Counted from the stretch's first letter, positions 9,587 to 18,491 are shown. The stretch: DNA of 50,429 nucleotides from Peptoniphilus indolicus ATCC 29427 (GCF_000227315.1 NZ_JH165061.1:242953-293381), one strand, 5' to 3'. Translations and numbers: made by a program. The notes: generated from the sequence alone by a model not told the origin.

Positions 9587-10032
9587 TATTCTGCCTCAAC
9601 TGTTACCTTTAAATTTGCAGTTATTCCAGGATACAATTTTACAGGTACAGTTTTTGTGGCCTCCATCTTGATGTTTTCGCTTAATTCAATTTTTTTCTTG
9701 TCTAACGTTATTTTAAGTTGCTCTTCAAGAGCTTCTTTTATATTTTGAGAAGTTATTGCTCCAAAAAGTCTTCCCCCCTCACCAGATTTAGCTTTTATTA
9801 CAACTTTACCTGCTTCAATCTTCTTTTTTACTTCAGTGAATTCAGCTCTGTTTTTCTTTTCTTCTTCTGCTCTCTTTTCGTTATCTTCTTCCCATTTTTT
9901 AAGGTTCTCTTCATTAGCTTCTATGGCAACCTTTCTTGGTATCAAGAAATTTCTTGCATATCCGTCTTTTGCCTCAACAAGAGACCCTGCTTTTCCTAAA
10001 TTTTTATCGTCTTTTAATAAAATTACCTTCAT
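9586..10032 (-). CDS. rplI: 50S ribosomal protein bL9
   Basis: 148 residues beginning MKVILLKDDKNLGKAGSLV, the classic L9 start. The rest of the RNA-binding N-domain (GYARNFLIPRKVA), a long charged connecting helix (about 45-75) and the C-domain follow. It binds the L1-stalk region of 23S rRNA. It overlaps gdpP upstream by ATGA. Confidence 0.97.
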   Translation of the reverse strand: MKVILLKDDKNLGKAGSLVEAKDGYARNFLIPRKVAIEANEENLKKWEEDNEKRAEEEKKNRAEFTEVKKKIEAGKVVIKAKSGEGGRLFGAITSQNIKEALEEQLKITLDKKKIELSENIKMEATKTVPVKLYPGITANLKVTVEAE

Positions 10033-12032
10033 ATATTTTCTCCCTTTTTCTGTTCGTCAATATACTCTTCCACTGCTTGTACTAAAATATTTTCAGCTTC
10101 ATCTAGAGATTCTACTTTTAGTCTGGCTCCAGCCATGTTAAGATGTCCTCCGCCTCCTAATTTTTCAAGTATCAACTGCACTGAAAAATCCCCTGATGAC
10201 CTCCCTGAAATGTGAATTTCATCATCTACCGGAGTCATTACAAAACTTGCCCTTATTCCATTTATATCAAGTAATTCATCAGCAGCTTGTGCCGCTATCA
10301 ATATAGAATTCGCAGCCTTTTTATCTAGCCTTGAAATTGCCACCTCATCACAAACTACCTTTGTAGCGTGCACTACTTGAGCTCTATTTTGAAGTGTATC
10401 TAAATCATCTTGAAACAAGTTTTTTACCTTTATCATATCTGCACCAGCACGTTTTAATATTGATGCTGCTTCAAAAGTTCTAACCCCTGTTTGGAAACTA
10501 AAATTCTTAGTATCAACTACTATACCACTCATCAATGCATCAGCCTCAAAGTGAGTTAAATTTAATTCATCATTCATATAAGTTAACATCTCAGTTACAA
10601 GTTCACTTGTAGATGATGCATAAGGTTCAACATAAGTCAGTACAGGATTCTTTACAAATTCCTTACCTCTTCTATGGTGGTCTATTACAACTATTTGTGT
10701 TGTCAAATCTAAAAGTTCAGGACTTTCAGTAAAGTTTGGTTTATGATTATCAACCAATATCACTAAAGACTTAGGTGTTATATTACTCTTTGCCTGCTCT
10801 GATGAAATTATCTTCTCAAAAATTTCAGGCTCTTCTTCTTTCATTCTATCAAGAAGATTTGATATTGAAGGATTACTCTTATTTAAAACAATATACCCTT
10901 CAACATTTCTATTCAATACAGCTCTTAAAATACCTATCGCTGAACCTATAGCATCCATATCGGCATTTTTATGTCCCATTATATAGACATCTTCTGCTCC
11001 ATCGATAAGTTGTTTTAGGGCAACCCCTAAAACTCTTGCCTTTACTTTGTTTCTCTTTTCAACAGCTTTTGACTTACCACCAAAGAATTCATAGTTGTCC
11101 TCAACTTTTATTACTGCTTGGTCTCCTCCACGTCCAAGTGCAAGGTCTAAGCAAGTGTCAGCTTCGTCCACCGACTCCTTAAAGTTAAGTCCAAAAGATG
11201 ATACCCCTATTGAAAGTGTCATAGGTATGGAATTTCCCATATCTAACTCTCTTAAATCGTCAAGTAAATCAAATCTCTTTTCCTTTATGCTCTTTAATGC
11301 TCCAAAAGTCATGACAACTAGGTACATATCGTCATCATACTTTCTAACTAGAGCATCATAACTTTGAAAATATCCTCTTACCAAGTAATCTATCTCAGCT
11401 ATTAACTGTGGTCTGTTGGCAGTCGGTGCAGAATCCATTGCCTCATCATAGTTGTCTACTTCTATTTTTGCAACTATTGGATATTCTGAGACATATTTAT
11501 CTCTCAAAACATCATAATCAGTCTTATCTACGAAGTATAATAGAATTAATTTATTTCTATCTGAGTCAGATTTTTTGACGTCAACTACATTCGCATAAAC
11601 TTTATAAGATTTAGAACCTAATTTTGCAGTTAAATCTTCATCATTGGGCTCTTCAATTACACTTTCAAAGTTTATTTCAGGAATCAACTCAGAAACATTC
11701 ATCTCCATAATTTCAACATCTTCAAATATGTTTAAGAAAGTTGTGTTGTACCAAATTACATTCGCATTTTCATCTGTTATTACCATTGGAAAAGGCATTG
11801 AAAAAATAGCATGTTTTGTTATCGAGTCAAAGTCTCTGCTTATTGTTTCAACCATCGCAATTGACTTTTGGTTGTACTCTTCTATAGTCTTACTACCTGA
11901 GTATATCAAATAAACCAAAATTAGAAGTCCCAAAATACCTAACCAAGGCTTGAAATATAAAAGTCCTATGCTCAATATAGCAACAACTACTATAAATCCT
12001 TTAAAGTCTTTTAAATCAAATTTATAATCCAT
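10029..12032 (-). CDS. gdpP: Cyclic-di-AMP phosphodiesterase GdpP
   Basis: Membrane-anchored enzyme that cleaves c-di-AMP and so tunes K+, osmotic and wall homeostasis. Two N-terminal membrane helices (about 12-45) come first. A degenerate PAS domain, a GGDEF-like domain without an intact GGDEF motif and a DHH/DHHA1 module (about 340-655) follow. Catalytic motifs are visible: GHKNADMDAIGS, VVIDHHRRG and GGGGHLNMAGA. 667 residues is normal. It lies 8 bases after the YybS-like gene. Confidence 0.95.
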   Translation of the reverse strand: MDYKFDLKDFKGFIVVVAILSIGLLYFKPWLGILGLLILVYLIYSGSKTIEEYNQKSIAMVETISRDFDSITKHAIFSMPFPMVITDENANVIWYNTTFLNIFEDVEIMEMNVSELIPEINFESVIEEPNDEDLTAKLGSKSYKVYANVVDVKKSDSDRNKLILLYFVDKTDYDVLRDKYVSEYPIVAKIEVDNYDEAMDSAPTANRPQLIAEIDYLVRGYFQSYDALVRKYDDDMYLVVMTFGALKSIKEKRFDLLDDLRELDMGNSIPMTLSIGVSSFGLNFKESVDEADTCLDLALGRGGDQAVIKVEDNYEFFGGKSKAVEKRNKVKARVLGVALKQLIDGAEDVYIMGHKNADMDAIGSAIGILRAVLNRNVEGYIVLNKSNPSISNLLDRMKEEEPEIFEKIISSEQAKSNITPKSLVILVDNHKPNFTESPELLDLTTQIVVIDHHRRGKEFVKNPVLTYVEPYASSTSELVTEMLTYMNDELNLTHFEADALMSGIVVDTKNFSFQTGVRTFEAASILKRAGADMIKVKNLFQDDLDTLQNRAQVVHATKVVCDEVAISRLDKKAANSILIAAQAADELLDINGIRASFVMTPVDDEIHISGRSSGDFSVQLILEKLGGGGHLNMAGARLKVESLDEAENILVQAVEEYIDEQKKGENI

Positions 12033-12040
12033 CTTTCACC

Positions 12041-12934
12041 TCACGCAAGCCTTCTAAAGTTGAATATATTGTCCAAAATACCCATAGCTATAAAAATAAA
12101 CTGTGCTCCCGGAACTAAAAATCCAAAAAGAGTCACTAAAATTTTTATAAACCTTCCAGCTTTAATCTTGTTTAGTATAAACATTATAACACTCATTCCC
12201 AATAAAAATAGTATGCTTGAAAATACTAAAATTAAGTTTTCTATAACTAAATTAGGTGACTCAAATAATATATCCCCAAAACTATATAATACAGCTATTG
12301 AAAAAGCTCCTACAAATAATATTCCTTTCGGTAGATTAAAATAAATAAATGGTTGATAGTTTAATTTTAATCCTTGTTTTAAGATAAGCTTTCTTATTGA
12401 TAAGTGATATGTTACATAACTTAACAAAAGAGAAATTATAACTAACATAGCTGGCATCAATTGCAACGACCTATTATATAGCATAGTCCATTCTGCAGTT
12501 GACAGCTTTTCGATACTCATATTATTTTGTATTTGTATAAAACTTTCTAAAACTTCTTTTGATTTTAACATTTCAGGGCTAACTCCATAAGAATATGAAG
12601 TTACAAATATAGAAATAAAAAACATTACCGCTGCCAAAACTACAGTTGAATTTTGATCATAATTTTTATGCATCATCCAGTGAAACACTAAAATCATTGG
12701 TCCAAATAATGTAAAAACTATTATGGCATAATTTAAAGAAATCATAGTAAGTAGTGCATTGGCAACAAAAAACAGCGAAAAAGCGTTCATAACGCCTCCT
12801 GATATAGCTTCCCCAACGAAAATAGCCGGTAAAAATAAAAATGCCGGTGGAAAAACCATTCCAATCGCAGCAATAAGCACTGCTCTTGTCACCAATATAA
12901 ACTTATTTAATGTTGAATTTGTAATTTCAATCAT
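12041..12934 (-). CDS. YybS-like DUF2232 membrane protein
   Basis: About 297 residues with eight or so membrane helices, in the position of yybS immediately upstream of gdpP-rplI-dnaB. The function of this family is unknown. The longest frame (to 13027) runs into the divergent promoter region. I place the start at ATG 12934, although the AAGGAG directly abuts that ATG, so initiation a few codons later is possible. An extended -10 (TGGTAAAAT, ending at 12951 on the minus strand) would give a very short leader. Confidence 0.75.
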   Translation of the reverse strand: MIEITNSTLNKFILVTRAVLIAAIGMVFPPAFLFLPAIFVGEAISGGVMNAFSLFFVANALLTMISLNYAIIVFTLFGPMILVFHWMMHKNYDQNSTVVLAAVMFFISIFVTSYSYGVSPEMLKSKEVLESFIQIQNNMSIEKLSTAEWTMLYNRSLQLMPAMLVIISLLLSYVTYHLSIRKLILKQGLKLNYQPFIYFNLPKGILFVGAFSIAVLYSFGDILFESPNLVIENLILVFSSILFLLGMSVIMFILNKIKAGRFIKILVTLFGFLVPGAQFIFIAMGILDNIFNFRRLA

Positions 12935-13013
12935 CTCCTTATTATTTTTTATTTTACCATACCGACTAAATATAAAATAGATATTTGTTAATATGCTATT
13001 TATATGCATATTA

Positions 13014-13022
13014 TGGTATAAT
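13014..13022 (+). promoter_or_regulatory. Extended -10 promoter for the IclR gene
   Basis: TGGTATAAT fits TGnTATAAT and has no clear -35. An ATATGC/GCATAT inverted repeat just upstream (about 12991-13010) could be the autoregulatory site of the IclR protein. Confidence 0.55.
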
Positions 13023-13050
13023 TTCACTAACGTGTAGGAAAGGAGTTAAT

Positions 13051-13803
13051 ATGATTCAAAGTTTAATTAAAGCAGCAAATATACTCGAATATATGAAACA
13101 AGATAGCCGCGAATTCACTATCGCAGAAATTTCAGAAGCCATATCAATTCCACCAAGTACAACTCACAGAATTTTATCTACACTAATAGCTTGTGAGTTT
13201 GTAACTAAAGACAACAATACCCACTTATATAAACTTGGTCCCGGACTTATTTCAATAGGCATGGCAGCTTCAGGAAATATAAGTCTACAAAGCGAGGCTG
13301 ATATTATTTTAAGAAAACTTTCAGACGAAACTAATGAGGACTCATTTATGGTAGTACGCTCTGAAAATACCGGAGTTGTCATAGGAAAAGCCGAAGGCTC
13401 TGAAACATTGAAAATCGTTGAAAATTTTGGAAGACAAATCCCTCTGCATAAAGGCGCTATAAGGAAAGTGGTTCTTGCATACCAGCCAGAAGATTTTATA
13501 AATTCTTACTTAAAACTTGAATTGGATCCATACTCAACCGGTCCTGTGGATATAGAACAATTAAAATCTGAACTTCAAAAAATTAGAGAAAAATCTCTTG
13601 CAATTTCAGAAGGAGAGTACATAAAAGATACCATCGGCCTTGGAGCCCCAGTATTTAACCATACAGGTGACTTCATAGCTTCCATAGGTATAGTGACGCC
13701 AGAATACAGGTCAAAAGATAAAGTTGACGAGATGATTAAATATGTAAAAGGAGCAGCCTTGGAACTTTCAAAACGTCTAGGCTATAGAGGAAAGAATGAA
13801 TAA
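13051..13803 (+). CDS. IclR-family transcriptional regulator (KipR-like)
   Basis: 250 residues. An N-terminal winged helix-turn-helix (about 1-62; TIAEISEAISIPPSTTHRIL) is followed by the IclR ligand-binding domain with LHKGAIRKVVLAY and a C-terminal GAPVFNHTGDFIASIGI. The start is ATG 13051, preceded by AAGGAG; the longer frame lacks a site. In Bacillus an IclR protein, KipR, controls the ycsF-ycsG-kipI-kipA genes. The corresponding operon lies next door here, so this is the probable 5-oxoprolinase regulator (inference). Confidence 0.88.
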   Translation: MIQSLIKAANILEYMKQDSREFTIAEISEAISIPPSTTHRILSTLIACEFVTKDNNTHLYKLGPGLISIGMAASGNISLQSEADIILRKLSDETNEDSFMVVRSENTGVVIGKAEGSETLKIVENFGRQIPLHKGAIRKVVLAYQPEDFINSYLKLELDPYSTGPVDIEQLKSELQKIREKSLAISEGEYIKDTIGLGAPVFNHTGDFIASIGIVTPEYRSKDKVDEMIKYVKGAALELSKRLGYRGKNE

Positions 13804-14239
13804 CTACGAAGAACTTTTATTTAAAATAAAATCTCTCTGTTCTCAAACAGAAAATAAAGTTTCAATTTTGGCAAATGTTTCAGCCGTATTATTTGAAATG
13901 GGAGATGTTTCTTGGGCGGGGTTTTATATGTTAGAAAATGAAAAACTATTGCTTGGACCATTTCAAGGTAGAGTAGCTTGCACTGAAATTGAAATTGGAA
14001 AAGGCGTTTGCGGTACATCATTTGAAAAACGTGAAACACTAATCGTCGCTGATGTTCATAAATTTGATGGCCATATAGCTTGTGATTCTCGAAGTAATTC
14101 TGAAATAGTTGTTCCAATTACAAAAAATGACCTACCGATTGGAGTGATTGATATAGATTCAACTTCATTCGATAGATTTTCAAAGATTGAAAAAGACTTT
14201 TTAGAAAAAGTTTCATATATAGTTTCAAAAAAGATGTAA
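13796..14239 (+). CDS. Free methionine-(R)-sulfoxide reductase, GAF type
   Basis: A single GAF domain of 147 residues that reduces free Met-R-sulfoxide. The three family cysteines are present: Cys62 (GRVACTE), Cys72 (GVCGTS) and Cys96 (HIACDS). WAGFY and the SEIVVP strand are also present. The 8-base overlap with the IclR gene implies co-transcription, joining oxidised-methionine repair to the same regulatory unit. Confidence 0.92.
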   Translation: MNNYEELLFKIKSLCSQTENKVSILANVSAVLFEMGDVSWAGFYMLENEKLLLGPFQGRVACTEIEIGKGVCGTSFEKRETLIVADVHKFDGHIACDSRSNSEIVVPITKNDLPIGVIDIDSTSFDRFSKIEKDFLEKVSYIVSKKM

Positions 14240-14245
14240 TCGTTG

Positions 14246-14283
14246 GGATATGTGTATTATAAATAATATGCATATCCTTTTTA
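14246..14283 (+). terminator. Terminator of the IclR-fRMsr operon
   Basis: GGATATGTGTATTA (14246-14259) pairs with TAATATGCATATCC (14264-14277) apart from two mismatches. A T6 tract follows. Confidence 0.75.
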
Positions 14284-14288
14284 AATTT

Positions 14289-14318
14289 TAAAAGGTACCG
14301 GCTTTATAACCGACACCT
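14289..14318 (-). terminator. Weak terminator of the pxp operon
   Basis: AGGT/ACCT and CGG/CCG form a small interrupted stem with four A residues on its left, which read as T on the minus strand. It lies just past the pxpC stop. The pairing is weak. Confidence 0.4.
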
Positions 14319-14323
14319 AACTT

Positions 14324-15262
14324 TTATACTAAATTTCTAATTTCTTCTATTTTTTTGCGATAATCTTTATATATTTTTTGTGCTTCTTCTATAGAAACTT
14401 GCTGGAATAAAACTTTTCCATCTGGAGCCATTTGTGACAACTTACAAATATCCGGTGTTATTACAGTTGCTATCTTAGTATATCCACCTGTTGTCTGACG
14501 GTCTGCCATCAACACAATAGGTCTGCCATCTGCAGGGACTTGAACAGAACCTTTAACTGTTCCATCAGATATTATATCTGCTCCCTTCTTAAATTCCAAT
14601 GGGTTTCCATCCAATCTAATCCCCATTCTGTCGGCATTTTTAGTTATCGTATATCCGCCTGACATAAAGAATTTTTTGATACCTTCTTCTGTAAAATAAT
14701 CATCTTGTGGCCCTAAAACAGTTCTTAAAACTGCAAATTGACTCATAACAGGTCTGTACTTTTTAGGAATAACTCTCTTCACAAAATCTCTTGCATTTAA
14801 AATTTCAAGTTCATCTTTCGGTTTTAAAGCTCTTCCTTTGTAGCCACCTATCTTGCTTTTTATCAAAGTTGATTTACTTCCATTTAATTCTTCAACGCCT
14901 ATCTCTCCACTAAAAGCCAAGTAAGCTCTCATCCCGGATTTTAATTTTCCAAAACTTAGCGTGCTTCCCGCTTTTAATAAGTGAGTTTCATACATTGCAA
15001 CCTCTACACCGTCTACTTTAGGTGTAACATCAGCACCTGTAACAGCAAAAGTTACGTCTTCATCAACTTTTAAAGTTGGTCCCAAATAAGTTATTTCAAA
15101 TACAGCTTCACCGCTTTTATTGCCAACTAAAATATTTGACAACTCATAGCTATATTCATCCATTACTCCTGCTTGTCCTATGCCAAACTTTTGATATCCT
15201 ATTCGCCCAAAATCTTGAACGGTAGTGAGTACACCTCCCATGATAAATTCTACTTTAGCCAT
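14324..15262 (-). CDS. pxpC: 5-oxoprolinase subunit C (PxpC/KipA, biotin-dependent carboxyltransferase-like)
   Basis: With PxpA and PxpB it makes the bacterial ATP-dependent 5-oxoprolinase that opens pyroglutamate to glutamate. 312 residues; GVLTTVQDFGRIGYQKFGI at the N-terminus is diagnostic of the KipA / carboxyltransferase C family. VKGSVQVPADGRPIVLMAD and RQTTGGYTKIATV follow in the C-terminal half. The start overlaps pxpB by 8 bases. No biotin carboxylase or BCCP gene is adjacent, which supports oxoprolinase rather than urea-amidolyase chemistry. Confidence 0.92.
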   Translation of the reverse strand: MAKVEFIMGGVLTTVQDFGRIGYQKFGIGQAGVMDEYSYELSNILVGNKSGEAVFEITYLGPTLKVDEDVTFAVTGADVTPKVDGVEVAMYETHLLKAGSTLSFGKLKSGMRAYLAFSGEIGVEELNGSKSTLIKSKIGGYKGRALKPKDELEILNARDFVKRVIPKKYRPVMSQFAVLRTVLGPQDDYFTEEGIKKFFMSGGYTITKNADRMGIRLDGNPLEFKKGADIISDGTVKGSVQVPADGRPIVLMADRQTTGGYTKIATVITPDICKLSQMAPDGKVLFQQVSIEEAQKIYKDYRKKIEEIRNLV

Positions 15263-15998
15263 TCAACTCACCTACCTCTACACGTCTAACATTGACTTTA
15301 TAGTTTCCAGATTCTACTTCAGCTTTTATTTTATTGTACTCTTCTTCATCTATACTCACATATCTTATATAATCTCCAGCTTGTATAAACACTGGCGGTT
15401 CCGCTTCCGGATTGTATAATTTAAGTGGTGTTCTTCCTATCAACTGCCAACCACCCGGTGATTCAGATGGATACATCCCAGTTTGACTTCCTGCTATACC
15501 AACAGAACCAGCTTCAATTTTTAATCTTGGAGATTTCAATCTTGGTGTTGCAATTCGCTCGTCCATTCCACCCAAATAAGTGAACCCCGGTGCAAACCCA
15601 AGCATATAAACTAAGTAATCAGTCCCTGTATGAATTTTTACAACCTCTTCTTCTGATAGACCCGCATTCGATTTTACAAAATCCATATCAGGACCATACT
15701 CTCCACCGTATAGAGTTGGAATTTCTATAAGATTTACTTTTTCTTCTCCATCACTTGAAGAAACACTCTCATATTTCTTTAACTGCTCAACCAAATCACT
15801 ATAACTCAACTTCTCAGGTTCATATACTATTGTTATAGATCTATATGTTGGAGTCATTTCAACTATTCCTTCTATATTGCCATCTATCGCCGCCATAGTA
15901 CTTCTGATTTTGGCATTTATATCTTTGTTTATCTCATTTCCAAACTCCATAACTATGGCTCTGTCTCCAGCTATGAGATATTTAACTTCATTATACAT
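15255..15998 (-). CDS. pxpB: 5-oxoprolinase subunit B (PxpB/KipI)
   Basis: 247 residues of the carboxyltransferase C/D family. An N-terminal domain (GDRAIVMEFGNEI...) is followed by the cyclophilin-like domain with YLVYMLGFAPGFTYLGG, RIATPRLKSPR and ESPGGWQLIGRTP, all family hallmarks. In Bacillus the homologue KipI also inhibits the sporulation kinase KinA; its main conserved role is in PxpABC. It overlaps pxpC, and the Nramp-like gene lies 9 bases upstream. Confidence 0.93.
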   Translation of the reverse strand: MYNEVKYLIAGDRAIVMEFGNEINKDINAKIRSTMAAIDGNIEGIVEMTPTYRSITIVYEPEKLSYSDLVEQLKKYESVSSSDGEEKVNLIEIPTLYGGEYGPDMDFVKSNAGLSEEEVVKIHTGTDYLVYMLGFAPGFTYLGGMDERIATPRLKSPRLKIEAGSVGIAGSQTGMYPSESPGGWQLIGRTPLKLYNPEAEPPVFIQAGDYIRYVSIDEEEYNKIKAEVESGNYKVNVRRVEVGELNG

Positions 15999-16007
15999 AG
16001 TTCCTCC

Positions 16008-17204
16008 TTAGAAGAAAGTAGATAATTTAGTAACCATTGTTGTCACTCCCAAATAGAATGAAAGTGCTGTTACAACCCATCCTAAGTAGAAAAGAACCAT
16101 CGGATGTTCATAATTCCCTACTATTGATTTCTTCTTACTTGCAATAAGCATAACTGCTAAAGTTATTGGTAAAATCAATCCGTTTAAAGCTCCTACCAAT
16201 ACAAGTAGTGTTTGTGGTTGGCCTATTAAAACATATGCAAGAGTTGAGATTACTATAAAACCAATTGTAAATAAATTAGCTTTTTCTTCAACTACTTTGA
16301 AAAGAGTTTTTAAGAAAGATACTGACGTGAAAGCACAACCTACGATTGAAGTAATCGCCGCCGCAGTAAATACCAAACCAAATATCTTATAACCAACTTC
16401 TCCACTTGCTATTTTAAAAGCTGACGCCGCTATATTTTCAGGGTCAAGTTGTCCTCCTGATGATATTACTCCAAGAATAGCTAAGAATAATAAAATTCTA
16501 ACTATAAGAGCAACTCCTATTCCCATTGTTGCAGACTTAGTAACTTGTGGTAAATTTTCTTCACCAGTTATTCCTGCATCAATTAATCTGTGTCCGCCTG
16601 AGAATACTATGTATCCACCAACAGTTCCTCCAAGAAGAGTTAGTACTGCAGGAATAGTATTGTTTAATTCTGTAGGTGCAACTGCTCTAACAGCAGCTTC
16701 TCCAACCGGAGGCGCAGTAGTAATACATACGTAACCTATCAAAAGTATCATGCCGGCTCCTAACACTTGAGTTAGTTTATCCATTGCATTACCGGCTGAC
16801 TTTGAAGTAAAAATTACTATTCCTAATAGGGCGGCAATTATTGCTCCAAGTTTTGTGTCTATACCAAATATTACGTTTAGCCCTAGTCCAGCTCCACCAA
16901 CATTTCCTATGTTAAATGCAAATCCACCAAGAGCTACTAAAAATGCTATAAAGTATCCTAACCCAGGCAATACTTTGTTTGCTATATCTTGTCCTCTTAG
17001 TTTTGAAACTGCTATAACTCTCCAAACATTAAGTTGAGCAACATAACTCATTATTATTGAAGCAAATATTACAAAAGCAAAATCAGCATGTAAATCATTT
17101 GTGAATTTTGCTGTCTGTGTCATAAATCCAGGTCCTATTGCAGAAGTAGCCATTAGGAAAGCTGCCCCTAAAAGAACCGACCAATTTGTCTTTTTCTTTT
17201 CCAT
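16008..17204 (-). CDS. Nramp-superfamily transporter (YcsG-like) lacking the metal site
   Basis: 398 residues with about 11 membrane helices of the LeuT fold. It sits between pxpA and pxpB, as ycsG does in Bacillus. In canonical Nramp, helix 1 has DPGN and helix 6 has MPH as Mn/Fe ligands. Here helix 1 reads SAIGPGFMTQTAK and helix 6 reads GTVGGYIVFSGGHR, so both motifs are absent. I infer that the cargo is not a divalent metal and may be 5-oxoproline or another organic substrate of the operon. Confidence 0.85.
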   Translation of the reverse strand: MEKKKTNWSVLLGAAFLMATSAIGPGFMTQTAKFTNDLHADFAFVIFASIIMSYVAQLNVWRVIAVSKLRGQDIANKVLPGLGYFIAFLVALGGFAFNIGNVGGAGLGLNVIFGIDTKLGAIIAALLGIVIFTSKSAGNAMDKLTQVLGAGMILLIGYVCITTAPPVGEAAVRAVAPTELNNTIPAVLTLLGGTVGGYIVFSGGHRLIDAGITGEENLPQVTKSATMGIGVALIVRILLFLAILGVISSGGQLDPENIAASAFKIASGEVGYKIFGLVFTAAAITSIVGCAFTSVSFLKTLFKVVEEKANLFTIGFIVISTLAYVLIGQPQTLLVLVGALNGLILPITLAVMLIASKKKSIVGNYEHPMVLFYLGWVVTALSFYLGVTTMVTKLSTFF

Positions 17205-17212
17205 AAATTACC

Positions 17213-17986
17213 TCACTTTATAAATTCATCTACGGGCTTTATTTCAATTCCCGCTTCAATTAAACCCACTCTTATCTGTTGAACAAATTCCATTGCTTGT
17301 GGATTGTCTCCATGAACGCATATAGAGTCAGCTTTTATGTCTATATCCGTTCCGTCAACGGCTGTAACTTTACCTTCTTTAATCATTCTTATTACTCTTG
17401 GCAATGCATCCTTTATATCTTTTACAAATGCCCCCTGTTGAGAACGATTGACTAATGTTCCGTCTGGATTGTATCCTCTATCAGCAAATACTTCTTCGCT
17501 TACTCTAAGTCCTCTCTTCTTTGCCTCTTTTGCTATGTAACTTCCACTTAAAACCATTAAAATTATGTCTTTATCTAAAACTTCTATACCGTCTATTATT
17601 CCAGCCGCCAATTCAGGATCAACACAAGCTTTGTTATAGAATCCGCCGTGCAATTTCATATGTTGTAACTTTGTTCCATTAGCTTTGGCAAATGCCATTA
17701 AAGCCCCTGTTTGATACAACATATAATTTTTAGCCTCTTCTCTAGTTATAGTCATAGCTCTTCTTCCAAATCCCAAAAGGTCCGGATAGCCAGGGTGTGC
17801 TCCAACTTTTACTCCATTTTCAATTGCAAGCTTTACAGTTTTGTCCATAATCATAGGGTCTCCTGCATGCCAGCCACAAGCCAAGTTTATGCTACTAACA
17901 TACTTTATGATTTCATCATCCATCCCCAACTTATAACTGCCATAACCTTCTCCTATGTCACTGTTCAAGTCAACATAAAATTCCAT
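17213..17986 (-). CDS. pxpA: 5-oxoprolinase subunit A (PxpA, LamB/YcsF family)
   Basis: 257 residues, a TIM-barrel-like protein beginning DLNSDIGEGYG and continuing SINLACGWHAGDP, the family signature. KLHGGFYNKA and a C-terminal ICVHGDNPQA are also typical. It is the catalytic partner of PxpBC and the first gene of the operon. GAGGAG precedes the ATG, and a promoter and structured leader lie upstream. Confidence 0.94.
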   Translation of the reverse strand: MEFYVDLNSDIGEGYGSYKLGMDDEIIKYVSSINLACGWHAGDPMIMDKTVKLAIENGVKVGAHPGYPDLLGFGRRAMTITREEAKNYMLYQTGALMAFAKANGTKLQHMKLHGGFYNKACVDPELAAGIIDGIEVLDKDIILMVLSGSYIAKEAKKRGLRVSEEVFADRGYNPDGTLVNRSQQGAFVKDIKDALPRVIRMIKEGKVTAVDGTDIDIKADSICVHGDNPQAMEFVQQIRVGLIEAGIEIKPVDEFIK

Positions 17987-18012
17987 AATTTGATTCTCCT
18001 CTACTGTAAAAT

Positions 18013-18064
18013 TAAGAACGAATCACTTTAGAATACGTTTTCACGTTTATTTCACTCGCTCTTA
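18013..18064 (-). other. Leader hairpin of the pxp operon
   Basis: On the minus-strand transcript TAAGAGCGA (18064-18056) can pair with TCGTTCTTA (18021-18013) over 9 bp with one G-U. Nested inside is ACGT-4-ACGT (18035-18046). It lies between the predicted start of transcription and pxpA and could be an operator or RNA control element. Confidence 0.4.
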
Positions 18065-18069
18065 AACTA

Positions 18070-18098
18070 ATTTTATTACCTTTATATCTTTATTGCAA
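18070..18098 (-). promoter_or_regulatory. Sigma-A promoter of the pxp operon
   Basis: On the minus strand TTGCAA (18098-18093), a 17-base spacer and TAAAAT (18075-18070). It predicts a leader of about 75 bases before pxpA. Confidence 0.6.
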
Positions 18099-18187
18099 TA
18101 CTATGTGTAAAAAATATTTTTAGTCTTTACTTGTTAAACCATTTTGAATCACTTTATTTTTTTGAATATGTTTTAATTTGCTATCAT

Positions 18188-18195
18188 GCTATAAT
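18188..18195 (+). promoter_or_regulatory. Extended -10 promoter of a decayed small gene
   Basis: TGCTATAAT spans 18187-18195 and fits the TGnTATAAT consensus. An AAGGAG ribosome site follows at 18220-18225. Confidence 0.5.
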
Positions 18196-18233
18196 GATTT
18201 TAATAACAAAAAATTATTTAAGGAGCTATTTTT

Positions 18234-18435
18234 ATTAAAAATATAAAATACGTGCTACGCAATATCTTTGTATTCACTTTAGTTTCAGCTTATTTTTAAT
18301 AAACGTGGTATTATTTACTCACACCTATCCCATTCCGAAAAATTATCCTTGCTTAATAATAGAGTTTTAGTTTTTTCAATTCTTGTAGTGATACTTTGTT
18401 TAATAATACAAAAATTTTTTAAAAAGCATGACTAA
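18234..18435 (+). pseudogene. Decayed or frameshifted small membrane protein
   Basis: A promoter and AAGGAG site lead to an ATT codon at 18234 with 8-base spacing, followed by KNIKYVLRNIFVFTLVSAYF and a stop at 18297. Removing one base from the T5 run at 18293-18297 continues the frame through NKRGIIYSHLSHSEKLSLLN, then a hydrophobic stretch VLVFSILVVILCLIIQ, and a basic end KFFKKHD with a stop at 18435. The product would be about 66 residues with two membrane segments. The start codon is non-standard and one indel is needed, so I call it broken. No family is recognised. Confidence 0.5.
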
Positions 18436-18491
18436 GTATATATTAAAGCCTCACTCATATCATTAATATCAAATTTAATTTTATTTACATA

